DNA of 64,000 bases, taken from positions 7,177,237-7,241,236 of the forward strand of contig NZ_VFOZ01000001.1 of assembly GCF_006716425.1 (NCBI RefSeq). Reading direction: 5' to 3'. The position numbers and the translations under genes are program-made. Shown here piece after piece: positions 39,953 through 49,040 of this stretch (its first letter is position 1; every line of letters starts with the position of its first letter). The DNA comes from Actinoallomurus bryophytorum (GTDB taxonomy: Bacteria; Actinomycetota; Actinomycetes; Streptosporangiales; Streptosporangiaceae). Under the pieces are notes generated by a model. That model ran no database searches, was not told the DNA's origin, and saw only the letters and a list, made by a program, of their open reading frames with translations.

Positions 39953-42370
39953 TTGTCGGTCACGAACGCCGTGGATACCGCGCCGCCGGAAACGGCGCCC
40001 GTGAGAAGCACGCGGTCGATCTACATCGCCATGATCGGGCTGATGCTCGGCATGTTCCTGGCCATGCTCGACAACCTGATCGTGGGCACCGCGCTGCCGA
40101 CGATCGTGGGGGATCTCGGCGGGATCGCCCACCTGTCGTGGGTGGTGACCGCCTACGCGCTCGCGACGGCGGCCGCGACGCCGATCTGGGGAAAGCTCGG
40201 CGATCTGTACGGCCGCAAGGGCATGTTCATGTCCGCGATCGTCATCTTCCTGATCGGCTCGGTGCTCGCGGGCCTGTCCCAGAACATGGACCAGCTGATC
40301 GGGTTCCGGGCCATCCAGGGACTGGGCGCCGGCGGGCTGATGGTCGGGGCGATGGCGATCATCGGCGACCTGGTGCCGCCGCGTGAACGCGGCCGCTTCC
40401 AGGCGATGATCGGCGGCATGATGCCGCTGGCGTTCGTCGGCGGGCCGCTGCTCGGCGGCTTCCTCACCGACAACCTGAGCTGGCGCTGGGCCTTCTACGT
40501 CAACCTCCCGCTCGGCGCGCTCGCCCTGCTCGTGACCGGGCTGGGCATGCGCCTGCACACCACGCACGTCAGAGCCAAGATCGACTTCCTCGGGGCGTTC
40601 CTGCTGACCGTGGGCATCGTGGCGCTCACGCTGGTGGCGAGCTGGGGTGGTTCGGAGTACCCGTGGGCCTCGGCGCAGATCATCGTGCTCGCGGTCGTGA
40701 GCGTCGTGGCGCTCGTCGCGTTCGTGTTCGCCGAGAACCGCGTGGCGGAACCCATCCTGCCGCCGCGGCTGTTCCGCGAGCGCAACTTCACCTTCGCGCA
40801 GATCCTGAGCTTCATGGTCGGCGCCGCGATGTTCGGGGCCGTGAGCTTCCTGCCGCAGTACATGCAGTACGTCCAGGGCGCGTCGGCGACGGCGAGCGGG
40901 CTGCTCCTGCTGCCGCTGATGTTCGGGATGCTGGCGGTCATGCTGACGACCGGGCAGCTCATCACCCGTAACGGCCGGTACCGCATCTACCCGATCATCG
41001 GCGGCGCCGTGCTGACCGCCGGCATGCTCCTCCTCCTCATGCTCAAGGTCGACACCAGCACCGCGATGAGCTCGGCGCTCACCCTCGTGGCCGGCCTCGG
41101 CATGGGCTTCATCATGCAGAACACCATGCTCGTCACGCAGAACAGCGTGGAGATGCGGGACATGGGGGCGGCCAGTGGTTCGGTCACCCTGTTCCGTACG
41201 ATCGGCGGCTCGCTCGGCGTCGCACTGCTCGGGTCCATCTACACCAGCCGGCTGAACGACTCACTGGTCGACCGCCTTGGCGCGAAGGCGGGCCACGCGC
41301 TGACCTCGGGCGGCATCCACGTCCCCCCGTCCGCGCTGCACACGCTGCCGGCGCCGGTGCGCGACGCGTTCAAGCTCGGTGTCACGGGCGGCCTGCACGG
41401 CGTGGTCATGGGCGGCGCCGTGCTCGCCCTCGCCGGGTTCGTGGTCGCGTGGTTCATCCGCGAGGTGCCCCTGCGAGGCAGTGCTCCCGCTCCCGCTCCC
41501 GCCCCGGCCCCGGCCCCGGCCGCCGCCGCCGCCGCGGGCGGCCGCCACGCCTCGCGAGGCGAGCAGCCCCAGGCCCCGGCCCCGGCCGCGTACCTGCCGG
41601 CGGCCGAGGACGGCGGACCGTTGATCCGCGGTTCCGTCCGCCGCGCCGACGGGGCCCCCGCCGCCGGCACGGCGCTCACACTGATCGACGTCCAGGGTCA
41701 TCAGGTCGGCCGCACCACGACGCGGCCTGACGGCCGCTACGGACTGCCGGCCCCGGGACGCGGCACGTACGTGCTGATCTCTGGCGCGGGGGAGCACGCC
41801 CCGCAGGCCGACACCCTTGTGGTGGGTGACGGGCCGGTCGACTTCGATCTGACGCTCACCGGATCCGGTGGCCTCGTCGGCACCGCCCATGACCTGGACG
41901 GTGAGCCGGTACGGGACGCGCGGGTCGTCGTGACGGACCTGACCGGAGAGGTCGTCGCGACCGGCATGACGGATGCCGCGGGCGGCTACGCCCTCCCGCA
42001 GGTGGCGGCGGGCACGTACACGCTCGCGGTGAGCGTCGCCAGGCACCGTCCGGTCGCGATCCCGGTCGAGGTGCGCAACAGGCAGACCCGCCAGGACGTC
42101 GAGTTGCCGCCCGCGGCCCGGATCAGCGGGGTCGTGCAGGTCGACGGCCGGGGACCGCTCGCCGACGCCCGGGTCACCCTGCTGGACGCCGCGGGGAACA
42201 TCGTCGACTTCACGATCACCGGCCCCGACGGGCAGTACACCTTCACCGACCTGACCGGCGGCCAGTACACCGTCACGGCCTCGGGCTATCCGCCCGTCGC
42301 GAGCGCGGTCACCCTGAACGGTCACGACGAGAACGCCTTCCACATGAGGCTCGGCCACCACGCCGAATGA
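39953..42370 (+). CDS. DHA2-type MFS efflux pump fused to C-terminal beta-sandwich repeats
   Basis: 805 residues. Residues 1-510 are a 14-helix MFS pump (LDNLIVGTALPTIVGDLGG is the DHA2 motif at helix 1; GKLGDLYGRKGMF is motif A). An Ala-Pro linker (about 505-530, PAPAPAP then poly-Ala) leads to three tandem CnaB/carboxypeptidase-regulatory-like domains (about 560-800: LIRGSVRRADGAPAAGTALT, GLVGTAHDLDGEPVRDARVV, RISGVVQVDGRGPLADARVT). With an even helix count the tail would be cytosolic. TTG start at 39953 behind a GGGGG tract. Control by the divergent TetR is likely. Confidence 0.9.
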   Translation: MSVTNAVDTAPPETAPVRSTRSIYIAMIGLMLGMFLAMLDNLIVGTALPTIVGDLGGIAHLSWVVTAYALATAAATPIWGKLGDLYGRKGMFMSAIVIFLIGSVLAGLSQNMDQLIGFRAIQGLGAGGLMVGAMAIIGDLVPPRERGRFQAMIGGMMPLAFVGGPLLGGFLTDNLSWRWAFYVNLPLGALALLVTGLGMRLHTTHVRAKIDFLGAFLLTVGIVALTLVASWGGSEYPWASAQIIVLAVVSVVALVAFVFAENRVAEPILPPRLFRERNFTFAQILSFMVGAAMFGAVSFLPQYMQYVQGASATASGLLLLPLMFGMLAVMLTTGQLITRNGRYRIYPIIGGAVLTAGMLLLLMLKVDTSTAMSSALTLVAGLGMGFIMQNTMLVTQNSVEMRDMGAASGSVTLFRTIGGSLGVALLGSIYTSRLNDSLVDRLGAKAGHALTSGGIHVPPSALHTLPAPVRDAFKLGVTGGLHGVVMGGAVLALAGFVVAWFIREVPLRGSAPAPAPAPAPAPAAAAAAGGRHASRGEQPQAPAPAAYLPAAEDGGPLIRGSVRRADGAPAAGTALTLIDVQGHQVGRTTTRPDGRYGLPAPGRGTYVLISGAGEHAPQADTLVVGDGPVDFDLTLTGSGGLVGTAHDLDGEPVRDARVVVTDLTGEVVATGMTDAAGGYALPQVAAGTYTLAVSVARHRPVAIPVEVRNRQTRQDVELPPAARISGVVQVDGRGPLADARVTLLDAAGNIVDFTITGPDGQYTFTDLTGGQYTVTASGYPPVASAVTLNGHDENAFHMRLGHHAE

Positions 42371-42375
42371 CCTCG

Positions 42376-42430
42376 GAACAGCGCGGCCCGCCGGCCGCCC
42401 CGTGGGGCTAACCGGCGGGCCGCGGTGTTC
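42376..42430. terminator. Bidirectional hairpin between convergent transporters
   Basis: CGCGGCCCGCCGG (42382-42394) pairs perfectly with 42412-42424 around 17 bases, and the stem is extended by GAACA/TGTTC (42376-42380 and 42426-42430) after one mismatch. It lies between the MFS pump stop (42370) and the small subunit stop (42438). Confidence 0.8.
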
Positions 42431-42437
42431 TCGCGGG

Positions 42438-42569
42438 TCAGCCGTTGAACAGCTGGGTGACCTTCTGGACGAGTTCGTAGATGCCGTAGATGAACGGCAC
42501 GGTCACCCATGCCCAGGCGATCACCATCAGCGGAATACGGTTCGTGTTCTGTTGCTCCGTGCTGGCCAT
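42438..42569 (-). CDS. Small subunit of OFA-type MFS transporter
   Basis: 43 residues with one membrane helix (PLMVIAWAWVTVPFIYGIYEL). Such tiny proteins regularly follow oxalate/formate-antiporter (OFA) MFS genes and are annotated as their small subunit. It starts 2 bp after the MFS stop and AGGAGAG precedes the ATG (reading the minus strand). It probably associates with the transporter in the membrane; its exact role is not known to me. Confidence 0.8.
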   Translation of the reverse strand: MASTEQQNTNRIPLMVIAWAWVTVPFIYGIYELVQKVTQLFNG

Positions 42570-42571
42570 GA

Positions 42572-43960
42572 TCAGCTCTCCTTGCCCGTCACCGTCGGCT
42601 CCTCCTGCTCCCGCACCACCGCTTCGGCCTCGTGGTGCCTGGCGTTCACCGGGCGTACGAGCTCGTTGGCGACGAAGCCGATCACCAGCAAGCCGATCAT
42701 GATGTAGATCGAGGTCGTGTACAGCGCCGGACCGGTCTTGCCCGCGTCCTTCTGCGCGTCGGCGATCCCGTCGATGATCAGTGGGCCGGCCACGCCCGCG
42801 ACGGACCACGCCGTGAGCAGGCGGCCGTGGATCGCCCCGACCTGGTAGGTGCCGAACAGGTCCTTCAGGTACGCCGGGATCGTGGCGAAGCCCGCGCCGT
42901 AGAAGGACAGGATGATCACGGCGCACGCGATGAACACCGGCTTGGAGGCGTCCTTGGTCAGTGCGATGACCAGATAGATCAGCGCACCCACGCCCAGGTA
43001 GAAGCGGTAGATGTTCTTGCGGCCGATGACGTCAGAGAGGGACGACCAGCCGAAGCGGCCCAGCATGTTGCCCAGGGACAGCAGCGCGACGAAGCCCGCC
43101 GCGGCGCTGGCGGTCACGGGCGCCGACGTGTCGGCGAAGAAATCCGTGATCATCGGGGCGGCCTTCTCGAGGATGCCGATGCCCGCGGTCACGTTCAGGC
43201 ACAGCACCACCCACAGGCACCAGAACTGCGGGGTGCGGAGCGCGTTGCGGGCCGAGACGTTCGCCGTGGTGACCAGCCGCTTCTCGGCGACCACCGCGGG
43301 ACTCCAGCCGGCCGGACGCCAGTCCGGGGCGGGGACCCGTATGAGGAGGACGCCGAAGGACATGAACACCGCGTAGACCAGACCATGGATCAGGAAGGCC
43401 TCCGCGATGCCGCCGGTCCCGGTGCCGAAGGCCGAGAGCATCTCGGCCGACCACGGGGACGCGATGAGCGCCCCGCCGCCGAATCCCATGATGGCGATGC
43501 CGGTCGCCATGCCGGGCCGGTCGGGGAACCACTTGACCAGGGTGGAGACCGGTGAGATGTAGCCGATGCCCAGGCCGATCCCGCCGACGAAGCCGTACCC
43601 GAACACCACGAGCCAGTACTGCGAGAGCGCCATGCCGAGTGCGGAGATCAAGAACCCCGAGGAGAAGCACGTCAGTGCCACGGCCATCGCCCAGCGCGGT
43701 CCTTTGCGCTCGACCATGGTGCCGCCGAACGCGGCGGACAGGCCCAGCATGACGATGGCGAGCTGGAACGGCAGCGCGCTCCCCTTGCCCGACAGGTCGA
43801 GCGAGGATTCGAGTGGGGGCTTGAAGACGCTCCATGCGTACGCCTGGCCGATCGCGAGATGGATCGACAGCGCCGCGGGAGGAACCAGCCAGCGGCTCCA
43901 CGAGGGAGGCGCCACCGTCCGTGATCGGTCGAAGAAGCTTGGTCGGGCCAACGTGCTCAC
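42572..43960 (-). CDS. OFA-family MFS transporter (oxalate/formate antiporter-like)
   Basis: 462 residues, 12 helices. Typical OFA elements: QAYAWSVFKPPLE near helix 1, GGIGLGIGYISPVSTLVKWFPDRPGMATGIAIMGFGGGA around helix 5, and the PAYLKDLFGTYQVGAIHGRLLTAWSVAG segment late. GTG at 43960 is chosen because GGAGG ends 8 bp upstream; the GTG at 43969 sits on top of that site. The family moves small carboxylates. The small subunit gene follows. Confidence 0.9.
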   Translation of the reverse strand: MSTLARPSFFDRSRTVAPPSWSRWLVPPAALSIHLAIGQAYAWSVFKPPLESSLDLSGKGSALPFQLAIVMLGLSAAFGGTMVERKGPRWAMAVALTCFSSGFLISALGMALSQYWLVVFGYGFVGGIGLGIGYISPVSTLVKWFPDRPGMATGIAIMGFGGGALIASPWSAEMLSAFGTGTGGIAEAFLIHGLVYAVFMSFGVLLIRVPAPDWRPAGWSPAVVAEKRLVTTANVSARNALRTPQFWCLWVVLCLNVTAGIGILEKAAPMITDFFADTSAPVTASAAAGFVALLSLGNMLGRFGWSSLSDVIGRKNIYRFYLGVGALIYLVIALTKDASKPVFIACAVIILSFYGAGFATIPAYLKDLFGTYQVGAIHGRLLTAWSVAGVAGPLIIDGIADAQKDAGKTGPALYTTSIYIMIGLLVIGFVANELVRPVNARHHEAEAVVREQEEPTVTGKES

Positions 43961-44068
43961 GTTGGTCACCTCCGGGGGGCGACGATGCTGCTACGGGCGG
44001 TATACGGTATTCAAAAGTCGATGAAGTTTCAATATCAACATCTGCCTGGTCTGCCGGAACCGTCCTGG

Positions 44069-46912
44069 TCAGCCGATGCCGAGCGTCGTCAGGTCGTACC
44101 CGACGTACATCTGGCTGACGGACGCGTTGGTGAGGCGGGGGCCGCGGTACAGGACGAACTTGTCGTACAGGAGCGGCACGATCGCGGCGGTGCCCATCAC
44201 CTTGCGGTCCAGGTCCGCGGTGAGTCCCTCCCGAGTCGTCCGGTCTCTGGTGTCGGCCAGCCGGTCGAGGACGTCGTTGACTCCGGAGTCGTTGAGCTCG
44301 GACAGGTTGTTGTTGTACGTCGCCTGGATCTGCCGCCCGTCGACGAGCTGCGGGAAGAAGCCCATGGCGGTCGGGTAGTCCGGTCCCCACGCCGAAAGGA
44401 TCATGCCCAGGCCGTTCTTGTGCACGAACTCGGGATTGCCCGCGTCGTCCTTGTAGAAGTCCGTGGTCGGGTACTCCTCGGTCCGCACGCTGATGCCCAC
44501 TCGCGCGAGGGCCTGTTGCACGGCGGCGGCGAGCGCCTTGTCCTTGGGCCGGTCCTCACGGATCGCGATCCGGGTGCTGAACCCCGCCGGCTTGCCGCAG
44601 GACGCCAGCTCCTGCTTGGCCTTCGCGGTGTCGGCCGGATACGCGTCGAACCGCTCGCGGCCCACGATGACCGGCGGCGCAATGTTCGTGGCGGGCTCCG
44701 CCGCCTGCGTCCCGCCGCCCGCCGTCTGCGTCGCCGTGCGATCGACCGCGTACTGCACAGCGCGCCGGCAGTGCACGTTGTCGAACGGAGCCACCTTCGT
44801 CGACAGTGCGACGTATCGCAGGAAGCCGGTGGTCAGGGTGTCGGTGTTCTTCCTGAGGTTCGGGTCGGCGAGCACTCTGGCCTGGGCCGCGGCCTGGAGC
44901 CCGGTGCTGTCCGGGTCCACGTCGGCCTGGCCGCTGACGAGCTGCTGGTCCACGGCGTCACTGGTCTGCCCGAAGGTGACCTCGATCCGGTCCGGCAGCG
45001 CCGTGCGGATGCCGTCGGAGTGCCACGACGGGTTGCGGACCAGCGAGACCGACTTCGTGGCGGTGTACTGCTCGATCTTGTACGGCCCGGTCGAGACCGG
45101 ATGTTCCTTGTACGCCTCGCGGGTGTCCTTGGCGGCCGGGACCGGCGCCGTCTGCGGCATCGCGACCAGGTAGTCGAAGTCGGCGAGCGGCTTCTTCAGA
45201 TGGAAGACCACCGTATGGTCGTCGGGTGTGGTGACCCCCGTGAAGTGGTCCAGGTCGGCGTCCTTGTACGGCCCCGCGTACGTACCGGCGTCGAGGAGCT
45301 CACGGAAGTAGGCGGGACCGGTCGCGAACACGTCCGCCGCGAACGTCCGCGCGACCGCGTACCGCACGTCCTTGGCCGTCACCGGGGCGCCGTCCTCGAA
45401 CGTCACGCCGTCGCGCAGCCGGTAGGTCCAGGTCTTCAGGTCCGCACTGGCCTCACCGGGCCCGGTCGCCAGGTCCGGCACCGGACGCAGGCCCGCCACC
45501 CCCGGCGCGCCCCGGTACGTGAGGAGGGACCGGGCGTACAGCCGGCTGAAGTTCCATGAGCTCGTGTAGTACATGTCGCCGGGGTCGAGAGAGTCGAAAT
45601 CCGCGGGCTGCCGCAACTTCAGCGTCCCGCCTCTCGTGGTCGAGGGGTTGACCACTTTCGCGAGCCCCGCGTCCGCGGCCGCGGCGACGGACGGCTTCCG
45701 CGGCTTCCGGTTCGGCCGGTCCAGATTCACGACGACGACGGTCGCCGCGGCCACCAGTGCGACGCCGGCGGCCGCGGCCACCGCGGGCAGCCAGCGACGG
45801 CGCACCGATCCTGGTGCCCGCTGCGCCGGCCCTGACCCCGTGCCGTCCGGCCCGGCGTCCCCGGGCGGCGGTGACGGTGGGGGAGCGTCGGGTGGCAGCT
45901 GGAGGTTCACCGGGCTGGGCGTCTCGCCCCAGGGGGTGCCGCCCTGCGGCCCCGTGCCCCACAGCGACGGGATCTGCGACGGCGAGGCCTGCTGTGACGA
46001 GGCCTGCTGTGACGAGGCCGGCGCGGGCGTCACGGGTGCCGGACCGAGTCCGGCCATCACCTGGTGGGTGGTGGGCCGGTGGGCCGGGTTCTTGTAGAGG
46101 CAGTACCAGACGAGCTCACGCAGCGGGCTCTGGATGTTGCCGATGACGGGGTCCGCGTTCAGGATCCGGTGCATCATCACCGGGATCGAGTCCTGGCCGA
46201 ACGGCGGCGCGCCGGTCGCCGCGAAGACCATGGTCGCGCCCCAGGCGAAGACGTCCACCGCGGGCGTGACCTGCTGCCCGTTCAGCTGCTCAGGCGCCAT
46301 GTACGCGGGGGTGCCGACGACGCCGCTCGTCACCGACATCGTGGAGTCGAGGGCGCGCGCGATGCCGAAGTCGATTACACGCGGCCGTTCGGCGCCGAGC
46401 AGTACGTTGCTGGGCTTGAAGTCCCGGTGCACCACGTTGGCCTGGTGGATGGAGATGAGAGCGCTGAGAGTGCCGACCGCGAGACGGTGCAGCTCGAGCC
46501 CGGACATCGGGCCCTCGCCGCGCACGGTCTCCGACAGCGGGCGGCCCTCGACGTACTCGCTCACGATGTACGGTGTCCGGCCCTCCACGTCCGCCTCGAT
46601 GATCCGGGCGGTGAAGAAGGGGTCGATCCGCTGCGCGGCGGCGAGCTCGCGGGCGAAGTAGCGCCGCGCCCTCTCGTCGCCGCTCAGGTGGGTGCGCAGC
46701 AGCTTGATGGCGAAGAGTTCGCGGCTCTTCCCGGGACCCGGCTCGTCGTCCTCGGCGGCGGTACCGTCCGGCGCCGGGTCGTCCGGCGCCGGGTCGTCCA
46801 GGCGCTCACCCAGGTAGACGATGCCCTGGCCGCCCTCTCCGAGCAGCCCGGTCAGCCGGTAGTCGCCGAGGCGCTCCGGATCACCCGGCCGGAGGGGACG
46901 GGGGCCCTGCAT
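44069..46912 (-). CDS. Receptor-like Ser/Thr protein kinase fused to peptide-binding (SBP5) domain
   Basis: 947 residues. Kinase domain at 17-290: Gly-rich loop GEGGQGIVYLG, an acidic low-complexity insert (about 38-62), Lys70 in FAIKLL, catalytic HRDFKPSN (162-169), DFG (181-183), APE (206-208). A Pro/Gln/Ser linker with ASSQQ repeats leads to one transmembrane helix (374-397). Outside is a full family 5 solute-binding domain (about 427-940: GGTLKLRQPADFDSLDPGDMYY, TWTYRLRDGVTFEDGAPVTAKDVRYA, LRYVALSTKVAPFDNVHCRRAV). So a cytosolic kinase carries an oligopeptide/nickel-type receptor outside. No ABC permease genes are adjacent. Ligand unknown. Confidence 0.93.
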   Translation of the reverse strand: MQGPRPLRPGDPERLGDYRLTGLLGEGGQGIVYLGERLDDPAPDDPAPDGTAAEDDEPGPGKSRELFAIKLLRTHLSGDERARRYFARELAAAQRIDPFFTARIIEADVEGRTPYIVSEYVEGRPLSETVRGEGPMSGLELHRLAVGTLSALISIHQANVVHRDFKPSNVLLGAERPRVIDFGIARALDSTMSVTSGVVGTPAYMAPEQLNGQQVTPAVDVFAWGATMVFAATGAPPFGQDSIPVMMHRILNADPVIGNIQSPLRELVWYCLYKNPAHRPTTHQVMAGLGPAPVTPAPASSQQASSQQASPSQIPSLWGTGPQGGTPWGETPSPVNLQLPPDAPPPSPPPGDAGPDGTGSGPAQRAPGSVRRRWLPAVAAAAGVALVAAATVVVVNLDRPNRKPRKPSVAAAADAGLAKVVNPSTTRGGTLKLRQPADFDSLDPGDMYYTSSWNFSRLYARSLLTYRGAPGVAGLRPVPDLATGPGEASADLKTWTYRLRDGVTFEDGAPVTAKDVRYAVARTFAADVFATGPAYFRELLDAGTYAGPYKDADLDHFTGVTTPDDHTVVFHLKKPLADFDYLVAMPQTAPVPAAKDTREAYKEHPVSTGPYKIEQYTATKSVSLVRNPSWHSDGIRTALPDRIEVTFGQTSDAVDQQLVSGQADVDPDSTGLQAAAQARVLADPNLRKNTDTLTTGFLRYVALSTKVAPFDNVHCRRAVQYAVDRTATQTAGGGTQAAEPATNIAPPVIVGRERFDAYPADTAKAKQELASCGKPAGFSTRIAIREDRPKDKALAAAVQQALARVGISVRTEEYPTTDFYKDDAGNPEFVHKNGLGMILSAWGPDYPTAMGFFPQLVDGRQIQATYNNNLSELNDSGVNDVLDRLADTRDRTTREGLTADLDRKVMGTAAIVPLLYDKFVLYRGPRLTNASVSQMYVGYDLTTLGIG

Positions 46913-47229
46913 GGTCGCCTCCAGCGGAGCGAGGGGTGATCGGCGAGATCATTGTCCATGCCGGGGGACGCCCCCGCTACGCCTTACCCGTGCGACTCTG
47001 CGATCGGCCCGCCTCGGCCGGACGCGTGTCCTTCAGCCCCCGGCGCAGGCGGACCAGCTCGGCGCGGCCCGTCGGCGCGTATGTGCCCATCTGCGCCACG
47101 CCAGCCGCCGCTGCCGCAACCGCCACCGGGCTCCGTCGTCATCCCGCCAGCGCATCCGGCGAAATCATCGGATCGGGCGGATCGGGCCTCCCGCCGGCCG
47201 AGCGGGTCCTGCGTTCAGGCGGGGCGGCG
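46913..47229. other. 317-bp gap between kinase and phospholipase C genes
   Basis: No convincing gene. It holds the kinase promoter and a short GC hairpin, CGGGGG-ACG-CCCCCG (46962-46976). The rest has unremarkable high-GC composition. Open frames here run into the antisense of phospholipase C and lack family character. Confidence 0.5.
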
Positions 47230-48714
47230 TCAGGGGACGTGCGGGCGCCTGCCCGGCTCCTGACGCGGCATGTGCTGGCCGCCGGTGGGCACGCTCGGCA
47301 TCGGCAGCTGGCTCGTCTCGTACTGCGCCAGGTTGTAGGGGCCGCTGGTGTCCGGCAGCGACGGCGCGTGCCGGCTCGCCGAGCCGAAGCGGAACGCCGA
47401 GGTCAGGTCGCCCAGGTTCTTACGGCGGAAGTCGCTGATGTTCGTCTCGGCCACCCCGGTGATCCGCTCCAGGAAACGCAGCTGTGAGGTGTGGTCGAAC
47501 GGCTCGGAGCAGACCCGGCCGCCCACGGTCCACGGCGAGACGATGATCAGGGGGACACGGAACCCGGGGCCGATCGGCAGCCCGCCGCCCTCGACGCCCG
47601 TCGGCGAGGTCTTGGTCACGAACTCGTCCGCGGTGCCGGGCCTGGGCGTCGGCGGCGGGACGTGGTCGAACATGCCGTCGTTCTCGTCGTAGGACAGGAT
47701 GAACACCGTCTTCGCCCAGACCTCGGGGTTGGCCGCGATGGCGTCGATCTTGCTGGCGACGAAGGACGCACCCGCGGCCGGCGTACGGGCCGGGTGTTCG
47801 TCGTAGGTCGTCGGCGGCATGATCCAGCTGACCGTCGGCAGCTTGTCGTTCATCGCGTCGTACTCGAACTGCCCGGTCGGGGTGGCGGTCAGCCCGTTCT
47901 TGTACAGCGCCGAGTCGGTCGAGGCGGCGGCGTACTGCTTCATGCGGGCGATGGGCGGCAGCCCGGTCGCGCTCTGCGGCTCGTGGTAGAACTTCCAGCT
48001 CACCCCGGCCTCGGTCAGCCGCTCGGGATAGGTCTTCCACGAGTACGTGCCCGACGGGGCGTTGTTGTCCAGCGCCGGCCCGCCGGACTCGCCGTTCGGG
48101 TCGATGGTGCCGGTCATCCACATGTAGCGGTTCGGGTGGGTCGGGCCGAGCACCGAGCAGTGGTAGGCGTCGCAGATGGTGAACGCGTCCGCCAGGGCGT
48201 ACTGGAAGGGGATGTCCTCGCGGGTGAAGTACCCCATCGTGTACGGGCCCTTGGCTCCGTCCGCGGCACGGTGCGCCGGCAGCCAGTTGTCCATCGCGCC
48301 GTTGTTCCACGCCTGGTGCTGGACGACCCACTCGTGGCTCATCGACGGGATCGCCTGGGCGGCGCTGGTCCGGCTGTTGAGCCGGTACGGCAGCAGGTAG
48401 CCGTCCGGGCTCGACGGGTCCGGCTGCTGGAAGACCGGGCGGCCGTTCGGCAGCCGCATCGCGCGCGGGTCGCCGAATCCACGGACACCCGAGAGGGTGC
48501 CGAAGTAGTGGTCGAAGCTGCGATTCTCCTGCATCAGCAGGACGACGTGCTCGATGTCGCGGAGCCTGCCGTTCTTGGGGGGCGGGGCGGCGACGGCCTT
48601 GCGTACGTTGGAGGGCAGAGCCAGCGAGGCGGCGGCGAGACCGCCGACCACGCCGGCCGAGCCCAGGAGTCTGCGCCGGTTCATCCCGGCCGGCGTCTGC
48701 GGAGTGTCGTTCAT
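47230..48714 (-). CDS. Tat-exported phospholipase C-type phosphoesterase
   Basis: 494 residues. Twin-arginine signal NRRRLLGSAGVVGGLAAASLALP (11-34). The core is the alkaline-phosphatase-like phosphoesterase family: EHVVLLMQENRSFDHYFGTL with the metal-ligand Glu/Asn, HEWVVQHQAWNNGAMDNW, LGPTHPNRYMWMTG, and SYDENDGMFDHVPPP. Members are non-haemolytic phospholipases C, acid phosphatases and choline-phosphate hydrolases, often induced by phosphate starvation. It lacks the two C-terminal DUF756 domains of long mycobacterial-type enzymes, so it is the short type. GAGAGGA precedes the ATG. Confidence 0.92.
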   Translation of the reverse strand: MNDTPQTPAGMNRRRLLGSAGVVGGLAAASLALPSNVRKAVAAPPPKNGRLRDIEHVVLLMQENRSFDHYFGTLSGVRGFGDPRAMRLPNGRPVFQQPDPSSPDGYLLPYRLNSRTSAAQAIPSMSHEWVVQHQAWNNGAMDNWLPAHRAADGAKGPYTMGYFTREDIPFQYALADAFTICDAYHCSVLGPTHPNRYMWMTGTIDPNGESGGPALDNNAPSGTYSWKTYPERLTEAGVSWKFYHEPQSATGLPPIARMKQYAAASTDSALYKNGLTATPTGQFEYDAMNDKLPTVSWIMPPTTYDEHPARTPAAGASFVASKIDAIAANPEVWAKTVFILSYDENDGMFDHVPPPTPRPGTADEFVTKTSPTGVEGGGLPIGPGFRVPLIIVSPWTVGGRVCSEPFDHTSQLRFLERITGVAETNISDFRRKNLGDLTSAFRFGSASRHAPSLPDTSGPYNLAQYETSQLPMPSVPTGGQHMPRQEPGRRPHVP

Positions 48715-48904
48715 CGAAGTCCTCTCGAGTTCGGCCCGTGGGCCGACAAGACGAAGCTTCGAAACACTCGTTGACGTTGTTGATGATCACGGCCGCATCC
48801 AGGTGCGGGGTGATGAACTTCCGCTGAAGCCGACGCGACCCCGGCCTGGGAGCGTGCGGCGCACCGGCAGGGCCGTGACGATCAGAGGGCCCGGTACGGG
48901 CCCC

Positions 48905-48997
48905 CCAGGCGATCCGGGGGCGCGGCCCCAGGATCGTGGCCAGGCCGATCGCCGCGATCGGATCCTGGGCCACGACGCGCACTCTGACCTGGCTCAC
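48905..48997 (-). pseudogene. Remnant of a response-regulator-type LuxR gene (N-terminus only)
   Basis: From a GTG at 48997 the minus strand reads VSQVRVRVVAQDPIAAIGLA then TILGPRPRI, which resembles the first 30 residues of the atypical receiver-LuxR regulators common in Streptomyces and relatives (VRVVAxDPI, xGL). The similarity then ends and the frame runs out of family character, with no helix-turn-helix. It lies between MsrA and phospholipase C, directly after MsrA's hairpin. It probably is a decayed regulator; a coincidence cannot be ruled out. Confidence 0.4.
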
Positions 48998-49003
48998 CGT
49001 GTT

Positions 49004-49031
49004 CTTCTCGCGCGGCGTACCGCGCGAGAAG
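49004..49031 (-). terminator. Perfect hairpin after msrA
   Basis: CTTCTCGCGCG (49004-49014) pairs perfectly with 49021-49031, with one more G-C pair and a 4-base loop CGTA. It starts 9 bp after the msrA stop on the minus strand. No T-tract. Confidence 0.75.
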
Positions 49032-49040
49032 GCGGTCACC

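Noticed and set aside
41480..41540. GCC/CCG-rich run as a possible frameshift between two genes
   Set aside because: The frame stays open and encodes a Pro-Ala linker joining two intact domain sets, so a true fusion is more likely.
45980..46015. Short tandem repeats as possible CRISPR or mobile element
   Set aside because: They are 15-bp in-frame repeats encoding ASSQQ in the kinase linker.
44069..46912. Kinase and SBP5 halves as two genes
   Set aside because: No stop, start or ribosome site lies between them, and a transmembrane helix sits exactly at the junction.
46936..47487. Forward open frames in the kinase-phospholipase gap
   Set aside because: They continue into the antisense of phospholipase C and show no hydrophobic or family pattern.
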